From Panorpa germanica (lineage: Eukaryota; Arthropoda; Insecta; Mecoptera; Panorpidae), in assembly GCA_963678705.1 (NCBI GenBank), contig OY783221.1, positions 10,664,001 to 10,728,000 of the forward strand: a stretch of 64,000 nucleotides of DNA. Direction: 5' to 3'. This document shows positions 12,001 through 25,323 of this stretch, in pieces. Under the pieces are notes generated by a model. That model searched no databases. It saw only the letters and a program-made list of their open reading frames with translations, and was not told the DNA's origin. Within the stretch, counting starts at the first letter, position 1. Every line of letters begins with the position of its first letter. A program made the translations under genes and the position numbers.

Positions 12001-15000
12001 TTGTTGAGTAGGTCAATGCTGTGGTAATGTTCTGTAGCTGTTGGTAATCAAATAATCTAGTCAAATCAAAGAATAATAAGTTTTTATTTTATTTAACCCT
12101 GCTAAGGCAGACATAATATTGAAATTTGATTGTTCCTTGAAATAGCTGTAAATAATATTTGATATTTTGATATATAAATACATATAGCAGAGATTTATGA
12201 GCTGTAAGGTTGGTAACCTTACACAAGGATTGGGATGTTACATGCACTTGGAATGTGTACAACGTTGAATCCCTTTAATAATTGAAGAGACGAAATGACT
12301 TTTTTAATTGTTAATATCTCTTAACATATAAGGAGTTATTTAAAAATAATTGAACATTTGAGGTTCTAGTAACCCAATTTATCAATATATAGTACACTTT
12401 TATAGAAATTAAGACATAGGACACAAGCCCTTTAATGTCATTTTTATATTAATTCAATTCAAATTAAATATTTGCAAAAAAGTAAATTTGTTAATAATAA
12501 TTTTGGTACGTTGTCAAAAGAAATGTACAATTTAACTATTTCTTGAAGTATAATCTCGTTTTAATTTGAATTTTTCTCTGCACTTGTCATTTGCAACGTT
12601 GCCGGTTCATAACCCTCATTTACTGTTTCTTACTGCTTTGATTTAATAATATTTATAAATAGGTATCCTTTTGATAAATTTCTTTTTCCAATAGTTTCAC
12701 AAAAAATTTTTTTTATATACACGTATTTTTTGTAAACCGTGTCACCATTTTTTCATAGTTAAAAGTTATATTATGTGGTGAAATTCAGCTAAAAATTATG
12801 ATATATATGGAAATTGGTTGTTTTAAATCAACTCTAAAAAGAAAACTATAAACCCTACGTCACTAAAATTTTGATTTTTGCATGTATTTTAACTATTTTT
12901 ATCGATCCTCCAAATTTCACGACATTTTCATCATTTACGTAAAGGTCATGTACCTTTTTAAGATACTTTACGCAACGTGCCATTTGTATCACACGTGGCA
13001 TAGGTTTGCTACCACTGACGTAGCCTATTCTATTCATCCAATCCTTTTCGCGATGAATTGAACTGTTTAGCACTATAATAATTATTTTTTTAAATATATG
13101 TACGGCACTGGCACGAAAAGCCAATTTATTGAATGGTCTATTTTTCATGACTTAGAAAATATTAAAAAAGCAATTAATTTGTACTAAAATTAACAATTAT
13201 TGAAAATACAAATTATTTCATATAATCACTTTCGTGCAACGTTATCGGATGACTTGATTTATTTTTTAGAACATTTTTTAATTGGGTGATGAACCATAAC
13301 TGAATTTATATAAAAATGCACTGTAAATTGATAAAGTTGGCTATCAAAACCTCAAGTATACAATTATTAAATTTGCAATATTATAGAAGTTATTAACGAT
13401 TGAAATATTCATTTTTTACATTTAAGGAGGTATAGGACGTTAACGTAAATGATGAAAACGTTGTGAAATTTGAAGGGTCGATACAAATAGTTAAAATACA
13501 TGCTGTTTCAAAATTTTAGAGACCTAGGGTTCATTGTTTTCTTTTTATACATGATTAAAAATAATCATTTTCCATACAAATCATAATTTTTAGCTCAATT
13601 TCACCACATAATATAACTTTTAACTATAAAAAAATGGTGACACGGCTTTCAAAAACTAAGTGTATATAAAAGAATCTTTTCTGTAACTATTGCAAAAAGA
13701 AAATTATCAAAAGGATACCTATTTACGAAAATATTTAAATAAAACCTTTAAGAAACAGTAAATGTAGGTTACAAGCCGGCAACGTTGCAAATGCCAATTT
13801 GAGCGGGAAATTCAAAATCGGAATAAATATTATATAAAATATAACAATTTATTTGTCAAAAAACCAAATCACGCATGCGGCAACACACGTAAATTTACAG
13901 CTTTCCAAATTTATTATTCCTTGTTCAAAATATTTAATTTGAATTTAAATTGAATTAATATAAATTTGATATTAATTATAGGTAATTTTTCATTTATTAA
14001 ACTATTATATGCATAAAAGAAATCATTTTAACAAGCAAAAAGCAGTTTAATAAGGAATTGAATAATTCATTTTCTCATATACAGTCCCAATATTTGCTCG
14101 TCCCTCATGTACTTCGTACTTTGCATTTCGTATTACCGAGAGATAAACTTTTAGTATTGACGGTACGTCCTGTACCTCCTTAATAATTAAAGCGGTAAAA
14201 TATTAATAAAAAATGATTGACTAGTTAACGTAATCTTGTCCTCACCTTCTTCCCCACTACCATTTGTCAACCTTTACCATCTCGGCTAAACAAAAGAACT
14301 GCAAAAGAGATGCAAAATTAAACGTCAAAGGTAAAACAGCTGTTGACTCATAATGTCGTGATATAAAACGAAAAAATTGATAGCACTTGTAGACTTATTG
14401 GCGTCATAAACTACTAGGATAACAACAGGCATATTACGCAGTAAAACAAAATTCAAACTTTAAATAGATGTATATCCATCAATTTTTAGATTTTTAATAA
14501 AATAAAAACAGCAATATACATTGTTAACCTATACTTCAATAAAGAAATAAAAAATTGACACATAGTTTCACAAATAGGTAATAATCAGTATCACTTACAG
14601 TGACGACCTTTATAAATTCAGATACAAATACAGGATATTAAGTGCCTTATTTTGTAACTTTTTCTCTGACGTTACACGTCGTGAAAAGAACTAGTATGAT
14701 ATTCATTCGTTTAAATGTTTATAAATGCTTATACAAGACAACACTGACTTTATAGCAATGAAAGAAGAGACCAGTTCTCCCACTTCTGAGTTTTTCCAGA
14801 CAAATCTGAGCTTTTTAAATTGTTTTCTGGGTTTTTTCATGAAAATATCTCATTTCGGAAATCTATCGAAAGAAAGGTTATTTCAATTATGACTAGATGT
14901 AAATAGTTTTTGCGCGTGAGACCTAAAAAGAAGTAATTTATGTGTCACCAAATGGGCGAGTAAATGGTACTAGGTTTTTTCTGGGTTTATTTCAATTGCA

Positions 15001-18000
15001 ATGTAGGTTTATTTAAAATTTGTGCATAGAAGCGAACACTGGTGGAATGCTAAATTTGTTACCGTTTAATGAACAGTACCTATACGATTTCCTAACATAA
15101 ATATTAATTATCTTAATTGCATTAAACGATATGGCGTGAGTTTGTTTGTTTGTTTGTTGTAAACAAATTATAATCAAGTCCACCTCCATGTTTTATTGGA
15201 CATTTTACACTGTGCATGAGTAATATATGTACACGATTGTTTACACGGTCCCAGCCCATCTGATGTAATCGCTGTGTTGTGGACCTGGTGCCACCAGAAT
15301 GTAAATATAATGGTTCTATGAATAAACAATATGTAGGTACTGTGCCTTTTTGATAATATTAAACACTCGAAAATAAGGTTAACTGTTACAGAATGTTCGG
15401 GTCCGAATATTCAGCTTTTATATCCCAGTAAACATTTTGGAGTAAATTCTACTTAATTTCTATTACATATCATGAGTTTTTTGTCTGGAACGTGTTCGTT
15501 TTCTATTCAGTCGTTCATAGGAAAGTCTGTCTTACCATCGCTAGATGCTAACTTCGTTTATATACATTATATTCGGGGATTGAGGGAGATAGCGTCTGTC
15601 TATTACCATTAAAGAAATATTTGTTGAAAAAGGATAGTATATACTTTAAACTACTGTACTAAATGAAATATTATACAAGTATACAAGTGTAACGGTGAAA
15701 AATATATTTTACTTGTCTAACCGCATCTCGTTTCTCTCTCACTTTGGAATAAATGAGATGAAAGTGAACTTAAAAAAAATATATCCATGTGGGAAAGAAA
15801 CAGAAATACTTAATGAATGATGTTGGAAAAAGAAAGACTACTAGAAAAAAGAACTAACACAAAATCTGTGACAGGTAGAGAACTTGTAAAGCGTTAGAAT
15901 AGAATTGTACGAGTGATTCGAACTTCACCAAATTCTTTACTGTGATACGAAGACCGTCTGGGTTTAAATAAGGTTCACACAGTAATAAAATAGCACAGAC
16001 TTAAAATAAGACGAGAATCATGATTTCATTTAGGATCAAGCGAGGGTCATATAATAATGTTTAGTATGAGACGAGGTTCACTTTATTGTTTTCAGGATGA
16101 AAAGAGGGGCAAAGATCCATTTTAGGATCAGGATAGGTCTAAAATTTCGGCTCAGGTTGTGACTGGATATAATTGAATTTAGCGTAAGAGCATGAAAAGA
16201 AAAGATCATTAAAATAAGATATATAGAGGTAGAAAAGACCTACTTAAATTTGAATCATAACACGTGATCTAACATATTAACATTAATAACATTGATGTAC
16301 ATAAAAACTATTACCTCATAATAATAGTATCAATTTAATTAAACATATATACAAACAATTGTGTTTTGAAATATAAACATTATTTATGATATCTTTAATG
16401 TATCTGTCTCATTAAAATAACAATAGCAGTTTTAGAACAATGAGGAATTTATAACATACAAAAGTTTTGTTTAATGTATATTATAATACTCGTACGATGT
16501 AGTGTTCTGCGTACAGTTATGTTAAAAATGTTGCGAAATATTTCATTATTAAAAATATTTGAAATAACTCTTTGTTTAACTTTTTGTTCTGCAAACTTTT
16601 TTTTTACATTCCAAATATATTAACCCAAAGGTATATATGTACATACATAGATTGTTAGCTATTGTGGACATGATGATAAAGAAAACTAATTTCGCTAAGC
16701 AGTGGGTGGAGAATTTTTACTTGTATTTAAATTATTGATAAGTACACAGTTACATATATTTAATGGTTATTTAACATAAAAAGATAATCTGTTACATAAT
16801 ATTTTTAGGTAAATATATATGTAACACTCCATTTTATATTAGCAACTTTGTACACCGGAAAACCGGTGCCGTTTGTAAATCAAATTAGTACGCATGTGCA
16901 GTAACAAATTTTTAAAATGGCAACTAGACTTGCTTGGTCCTGAATCAAATAGGTTCTGCGGTATTTTCTGACGCCGGTTTTACCGTAAATAGATTTTAAA
17001 TATTTATTTTAGATAATTTGTGTACAAAAATAATAATTATTAGTTATATTAGGTGTACACACAAGTTTATTAACACACGATTAATATCTAAATGTTGACG
17101 GAGATATAGCAATTAAAAGTTTGAATTGTAGTTTTAGCGCTAGAAATGGTCTACCATATTTGTATGACGTGAAATGCATTTTAACGTCAATTATTTGTTG
17201 AGTAGGTCAGTGCTATGGTAATGTTTAATAATCAAGTCAAGTCAAAGAATAATAGGTTTTTATTTTACTTAACCCTGCTACGGCAGACATAATATTGGAA
17301 TTTTATTGTTCCTTGAAATAGTTGTAAATAATATTTGATATATAAATACATATAGCAGAGATTTATAATCTGTAAGGTTGGTAATCTTACACAAGGATTG
17401 TGATGTCACATGCACTTGGAATGTGTACAAAGTTGAATCCCTTTAATAATTAAAGAGACAAAATGACTTTTTTAATTGTTAATATCTCTTAACATATAAG
17501 GAGTTATTAAAAAATAATTCAACATTTGAGGTTCTAGTAACCCACTTTATCAATATATAATAGTACACTTTTATAGAAATTAAGACATAGGACACAAGCC
17601 CATTGTATGAGTGATAGTACAAATAATACTACAAAAATGCGGGTGTAAACGAACCGTGAAATTTGATTGCAACTTTTTTTCGAAGGATTTACACAATCGA
17701 CGCCGGTTTTCCATTATATAACAAAAGATATCTTTCGACATCTTACGTTTTCTAACATGAATGACTCTTTTTCTGCAAGATTATATAACGTTACTTATGA
17801 AATTAATATATCAGTAAAAGATTTTTAAAGTGTTGTATTTTAATGTGTTTGTATTTTGTGTTTAAAAGAATCTCTATTACTTTTTTAACAAAGTTTATAA
17901 AAATATTTAATAAAACACATAGACCATGTTATTCCAATTGAAAAATGGACGTGAAATTCTTTAAATTCGTGGATAATATAATTCCTTTCGCGCGCTTCAA

Positions 18001-21000
18001 ACACCGTCGAACGATTTATAAGAAAATAGACATCGCTACCATCTTACGGCGACGCCTATAACTAACAAGCGACGGCGAACTCTGTTCTGCTTAGTATAAA
18101 AGCACGTATCCATACTTTCTACTCTTTCTCTCTATTTATACATATTGCTTACTCATACTATCACATTTGTTTTGTGTTTTATTCGTCATTCAAACATTTT
18201 CTCTTGGAACCAGTTGTCATATTCTCGTAATTTTACGAAAAAATTAATTCCATAAAATCATGACGTTTTTCTGACAAATGCGTGAGATTTTGTTAATTTA
18301 TGACGTGTTTCATTAATAATATTGTGATAATGTACATAGTTTTATGTTATACAATCAATGAAAGAAGATGATAAAAAATATTGTTTCATTGTATCCCGTA
18401 ATGGCGGTATCGATTCTCTGTATTTGGCGTAAGAATCGGTGATTTTTTAACTGATGATTAATAATCAAGTATTAACACGAGGAAAATAACAAATGATTTG
18501 TGATAACTTTACTTATAATTGTGAGTGTTTTACATTTTTTGGGGTTATGATGAATTTCATTTTTTAAGTGACATTTCTTGCTTGGTTCATGTTAGAAAAT
18601 ATCGCGTACTGTATATACAAAGTGAGTAAGATTCAGAAATAAGGTTAAATTACATTTACTAATATACAACTTTTAAAATGAGTGCGAAGCTATAGTGTAA
18701 ATAATAAAAATGTCCGATAACGTAGAATTAGAAGTATTTGAAATTCGTGCTAATGACAGTGATGATGAATCAACATCACGAAAATCACCTAAACAAAAAC
18801 GAAAAAAATTTCGAAAACATAAAACAAAACAAAAAAGTTGTACTAATTTGTATAGTTACGCTAATACAGAAAAACACAAACATTCTTTGCCAAATGTAAA
18901 TTACCACGCCGATCGTGGCAGCGTGAATATAAATATAAGTGTTAATCTAAGTTGTGAGAGCAAGGAGAATACTCTGCATGCCGCTGAATCCACCGAAGCG
19001 TCCAGGGAAAGCCTGCCAGAGAATAGGAGGACCCACGGACTTAGAGATTCCTTGTTGACGGTTATAGGGAAATTAGTCGTGTGGAGTGATACCCGGAGAT
19101 ATCGAAGGAGCGATGCCCCTGGAGGGCCTTCCTCTTCCGGCAGCCAATATTTTAAATCTTTCATCGCTACTGGTTCGTTTCTTTTCAATTATATTAATTA
19201 ACCAACAATTAGGGCTCTTTGATGAATACCTTTGTTATTTGAAGTAATTTAAATAAAAGGGACATGCATAAAATACGTCACACAAACGTAATGGTAAGAC
19301 TCCGCCGCCCCCGCGCTCCTTTTGAAAAATATGTTTTTCTATCTTTACCTGGTTTTGTTGGATTAAATTAACGCTTGTTCTTGAAGTAACAATAATTGTT
19401 ATTTAGTTGTATAAGTATGCATAATTATAATTTATTTATTATTGCATGTTAACTTAAAACAATATTAATATGGAAAGGATTGAAAGTGATTGAAAGGATA
19501 TAAAAAAACAAAAGTTTGTTACAAAGCATTCTAGATTGAAACAAGATTTATTCTAGATTAAACAATATTTTCAACAGTTTTTTGGTTCCGTTTATTTGTT
19601 GGGAACTACTTTTCTTCCCTATTGTCATACTTTTAGACATCCTCCCCTTCCTTTAAGTGTGACGAAATTAATGAATGACTCCTAGGTCTTGATAATATAT
19701 ATCTAGACTTTCATGACCTTCTAAACACAAAATGTAATCTCATCTACTATTTAACGTAATATTTTTTACCAAACGTTACGTTTTGTTCACGTATTCACCC
19801 TTTGTGAAAATTTTAAATCAATAGAAAGAAGGTACTAATTTTGAAATTCCAGAAGCACCCAGTCCTGTTAATTATTTCATATTGAACTTTCAAAATAACC
19901 ATGACCTTCGAACTTTAAATAATTTCTAGGTATTGATTACGCAAGAGGTAACTAAATTTACTGTTTACACGTATGTTAATATCAGTTTGGAATATATGAT
20001 TTTCCAATAGAGATATTATATAATCATTGCAGTGGCGTACAGGCTCGTAAAACTATTGAGTGCCAAAAGGTATAGGTTAGAAAAGCCAGTCAATATTCTA
20101 TTATTTAGGCCTCATTTAGGTCTCACTCATAAAGGGTAACGAGTCATTGTATCCAGTACCTACCTAAGAATAGTCGCTACTAGCCACTAGTGACGGCTGC
20201 TGCATACGACAATTATTACTTGCTATAAGTTGCAATAAAATGACAATTTCTTATTAATAATTTTTATTGTTTATATATTAAATCAATCCGACGACTTTTA
20301 TCCGCGACGAAATGGTCCATGGTCATGTCATGTTATTTCAACAACACCAGATTCTTCACATAGTTTTTACTGAGTATCTTCTGTCTCATGCACTATGCGA
20401 TGTATCGCATATTCCATAGTAGTTATATTGAGCAGCTACGTGCGTTGTGGAGAGCGCACGGGAATATTTCTTCGAGCGAAAATAATTTTTAATTAATTCG
20501 GCATAGAGATTAAGTTGATTCCTTGCAACTTCCTAAGTATAAAGTCACTATTTAATTGAGGTATTATATGATATTTTTTTATTCTATTTCAAGTTATAAA
20601 TATTTGGTAGTACAGCGTATATTGATAGTTCAGACATCTCCGAATACTATATTTGAGATAACGACGAAAACAATATTTGAATTGCAAAGATTCTAGCGGT
20701 ATTCGACGACATTATCTGCATTATAATGGGCTTGTGTCCTATGTCTTAATTTCTATAAAAGTGTACTATATATTGATAAAGTGGGTTACTAGAACCTCAA
20801 ATGTCCAATTATTTTTTAATAACTCCTTATATGTTAGGAGATATTAACCATTTAAAAAGTCATTTTGTCTCTATAATTATTAAAGGGATTCAACGTTCTA
20901 CACATTCCAAGTGCATGTGACTACCAACAGCTACAGAACATTACCACAGCTATGACCTACTCAACAAATAACTGACGTTAAAATGCATTTCACGTCATAC

Positions 21001-23136
21001 AAATATGGCCGACTATTTCTAGCGCTAAAACTGCAATTCAAACTTTTAATTGCTATATCTCTCTCAATATTTAGATATTTAATAAAATAGACACGCCAAT
21101 ACACATTTGTTAACATCAATTTCAATCAACAATTGAAAAATCAACCACTAAAAAATGAGGACACAAGCCCATTTTGTTTGGTTGCCTTTATGAGTTATCT
21201 GAGTATTTATCCAGTACACTTTTACACTTTTAGAGTACACTTTTATATAACTGCATACTCAATCAAATTTAGAATTTTCGAATATGCTGTCTAATGAATT
21301 GATCGATCAATTTAAGAAAAAGTAAGCATCTCGTTAAACACAAAACATTACTTTACATTCACGTAATATGTTAGTTAAGTGAAGTCTAGTAATATTTTAT
21401 CTAAGAAGGTCTAAATAAGGAAATGTTCTTAACATTCCATAATTCCTAAAACGGTTTAGTTTTATGATTATGATAATGAGAAAAACTCTGTCAAAAACAG
21501 TAAAATAAGTTACAAAACGTTGTATTTTAGATAACATTCCCTAAGAGGAATATTTCCGGATAAGAACTATATATATTAAAATAAGTCGAAATATGCATAA
21601 AATAGAAACACAATAATCATTTGATAAGAATGTCAAATATTTAAATTTCTTTTTAAATATAAACAATGTTTAATGTTTTGATTTGATAATATTATTGTTT
21701 ATTAATTTCTGGTATTTTTTATATATATATACTAAGACTTACTGCCGATTGTTCTTGCATATCTAAAAGATTATTATATATCCAGCACCATTGGAAAAGC
21801 ATTGCAGTGTATCTAGTTACAATTATGGACCGTTTTTTCAATTCAGAGTTTAGCATTCATTAATTACGTCACACGCAAATGGTTTTTCTTAATACTACAA
21901 CTAAGTATAGATAGACTTATCTAGTAGCTTACATTTCAATAATTACACGGTGTGGTAAAGATTGCTCCAATGAACAATTCTACATGATTAGATTACTAGG
22001 TTCGAGGGTTTAGTCCTGCGAAGTCTTCGAACATCATTACTATCAAGCAACATTTGCGTCACGGCGATGTTTTTGTGATTACGAAGTCTCAACTCGTTCT
22101 TCGCTGCTATAGATTTGATTTTTTCTCCGACTGTGTCAATCTTCAGGTCTCTACGTATGTCGTCATTGCGGATATACCACGGTGCATTAACTATTCCTCG
22201 CAGAACTTTATTTTGGATATTTTGACGTCACATATAATCTAAAATTCGCATGCCAAAAAAAGAAAATAAGACTACAAAGAAAATTTATTTTTCAAGGGTT
22301 TCAAAATGTGTGACAGTGTGAGCGGGAGCGTAAAATGCATGTATTATTTGCATGTGACGTATTTTATGGATGACCCCTACTGTGATCAACTATTTGTCCT
22401 ACTCTACTATTAATACCGACACCTGCATCAAAAAATCAGTCTGCCCATCTTGATTTTATGAAAAATATAAAAATTTCAAGGTTATGTCTTTCAGAAACAA
22501 AATCATTATTAAGAAGAATCTATTTTTACGAGTTACTTTGCATAATATGAATTTATATTCTTGCTATATCTTATAACCCGTATGCTTTCTATAATGATAC
22601 GTTTTTCTACAATGAAAATGCTGCCCAATAATGTGTTGCGACATCCAGCTTGTCTACGTCATCATTTGCCACTCAACTCGAGTGTTTTAAGTCTTAGCAT
22701 TAAGTACAAGTTTGCTTTATTTTGTTTACCTACAACTAGAGACGTTTTTGTAAAGTAATAAGAACTGTACATTCGGGTTAGAGTGGAAAATATTCACGAC
22801 ATTCATTTTTAAAATATTACACTTTTTGTTCAGCAAATTTGAACATACAAGAGAATTCTATTTGTTCATATCTATATGTGTCGTAAATCGGTAAATACAT
22901 AAATTGATTTAATATTGTTAGAGATATAATGAATCTGTGTTAACATTACGTCAGTCACGTGATGGCTATCCTTATCAGTGAGTTGAAGTAAGTTTTCTTG
23001 GAGTAACTGTACTCAATTTATCCAGTAAGTGTCATGCACTGGGTTCACTAATACCACTTGTCTTACATTAGAAATCTTATTGGATTACAATAAGAAAGAG
23101 GCTCAGAGGCTATTACTGTATCTTATAAATAAAGTA

Positions 23137-23213
<77 letters not shown>

Positions 23214-25253
23214 TACCGATTGCCCCACCGCAAATTTGACGTATGATTAGCATTTCAATTTAATTCGTAATTTCATTTCAAATTTTATTTCCATTTTTAA
23301 AGTAAAATATTTTACTTGAATAAATTTTTAACAGGTGTTCAATCTTAAATATATTTTATTATTTCATTAATAAATTTCTTGTCCAACTTTTGTTCAAAAC
23401 TTGGAATTTTTTTATTCGATTTAGAATTAGGTACCTAGGTATTTTTACCCCGTAAAAATTAAAAAAACCAATAAACATATGTTAAAATATATTTTGTAGT
23501 AGTAAAAGATGAGAACAGTAAAAATTGTCACCGACTTTATTTAGCCAAATTTGTCAATGTATAAATTCTAAAGCAATTAAAAATAATTTTAATGATGTAA
23601 CAAGGCTAGAATATTAATTTATTGGTAATTAACCTTTATAACAGTATGCGATAGTGTTTATTATTTAAAATGTGTAGGATCTACCAGATGTTTCCAATCT
23701 TCCACTTCTCATTAGTAAAAATTGTATTATCATTTAGTTATATTTATTACTACTATAAATATAATCCGAGAATCGAACCAGATCTCTTGCTCGTATTTTT
23801 GTAAATATGAATGTTTTCCACCTAAACAAAGTTAAATATATCTGTTGTTTAGTTAAGGTAAAAAAGTTTACCTTTAATATATAATATTTTTTGTCTATAC
23901 ATGTTCCATCTGTTCGAAATGCATTCTCTGATTTAAATAACGATGTCAGGAGTAATTAGGATTTACTAATTACAAATCATAAGCCGAACATAATATTGGT
24001 ACAAAAGTATTTATTAACAAATATAAGAACTGTATAGAATGCAAGATGTAACTGAATCGATGAATATATAACGAATGTCGTCTGCAGTGTCTTTGATCAG
24101 ATGCCTAAAGAGTAGCATCCTTTCCAAGGCGTCACTCTCAAAGTGGTCTATACCAGAAAGAACAGACCAATGTGCAATCCAGAGTTGTTTAAGTTAAGAT
24201 AAGACTAAGGCATTTTTTTTTTAATTTTTTTTTTTTTTATGTTTTTGTCATTTGGCACTACATTCTTGTGCCTTAACTCATTTATTTACATGTCATTGTG
24301 CTTAATTCGATTTTGATCCTTATTAAATCTAAACATTCTTCTTTTTTTCAAACGAAAAAATAAATATATAAAATACCTTATAAAAATAAAAACAAAACTG
24401 CTACTGCTTGTCCCTCCTGTTTCTACTCTGCCATTCCTTCTCTTTTCTAGTTTTTTTCTCTATCTCCGCCATCCACCTCTTCCCTTCACTTTCGGCATTA
24501 CATTCTTCTGCCTTAAAAAGATTTAAAAAGCTTCAGCCTTCCCTCTTCTAATTATTTCTGCCATCCATCTGTTCCTTTCCTTGCCTCCTTTTAAGAGCTG
24601 CCCAATATTCATCTCACTCCCTACTCTTTCCTTACAATCAAAGTTAATGTGCTCCAGTGTTTCGTCCTCCGTTCCGCACACTACACATTCTTTCCTCACT
24701 ACTTTCCCAGTATCTGTTTCCTTTTTCCTCATTTCCCAATCTAAACCTTGCTGTCCTTCTTATGTTTTTTATGTCTTTTTCTATTAAGTACTGAGGTATA
24801 TTATTTTCCCAAATCATTTTATATCTTGTATTGTAATTGCTTTTCTCGATTTTTCCCATTCTTTCCTGTTGTTGTATCTGCTTATCCCTTCTCCTTAGCT
24901 CCTTTCTCTCATTCACTCTCATTGCTACGCATGCAACTGACTTAAACTTTGATTATATATCACATCACTCAATTCAAACGATATGTGTCAAAATTTCATG
25001 ACATTCCAACCATTAGTTTACGAGTTACAGTGGTTTTAGTGACGATACCATATTTATCCAGTTTTTTTTTCAATTAATATTATACAGATTGTGAAGCACT
25101 GATATACAATAACTGTTATTGTCAAATGCCTATACAGATTATATAATTTATTAGTTTGAATTTTATAAATACCAAGTGACATCACTTAATCAACAATTGA
25201 AGAACTAATCGTTGTCAGGGCCAATTAAAAGGCACAAATCAGCCATAAAATAG

Positions 25254-25323
<70 letters not shown>

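Larger units (their letters stand above)
21173..24212. other. Intron 1 sequence without recognised genes
   Basis: Apart from the element end at 22260-22381 and the TA tract at 23145, nothing is recognisable. Short ORFs at 22054-22242 and 22561-22758 have no family resemblance and no supporting splice sites. Confidence 0.5.

Noticed and set aside
12855..13148. 97-codon minus-strand ORF
   Set aside because: It spans part of a foldback arm and its spacer. The opposite arm carries a diverged copy of the same peptide-coding end, so a repeat artefact is more likely than a gene. The sequence is not recognised.
18901..19188. 95-codon minus-strand ORF opposite the candidate exon at 18710
   Set aside because: It is antisense to the better ORF. 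The start context and composition of the + strand reading are more convincing.
23029..23250. ORF with a long YIYIYI run
   Set aside because: It is a translation of the TA microsatellite; the same applies to 39370-39576.
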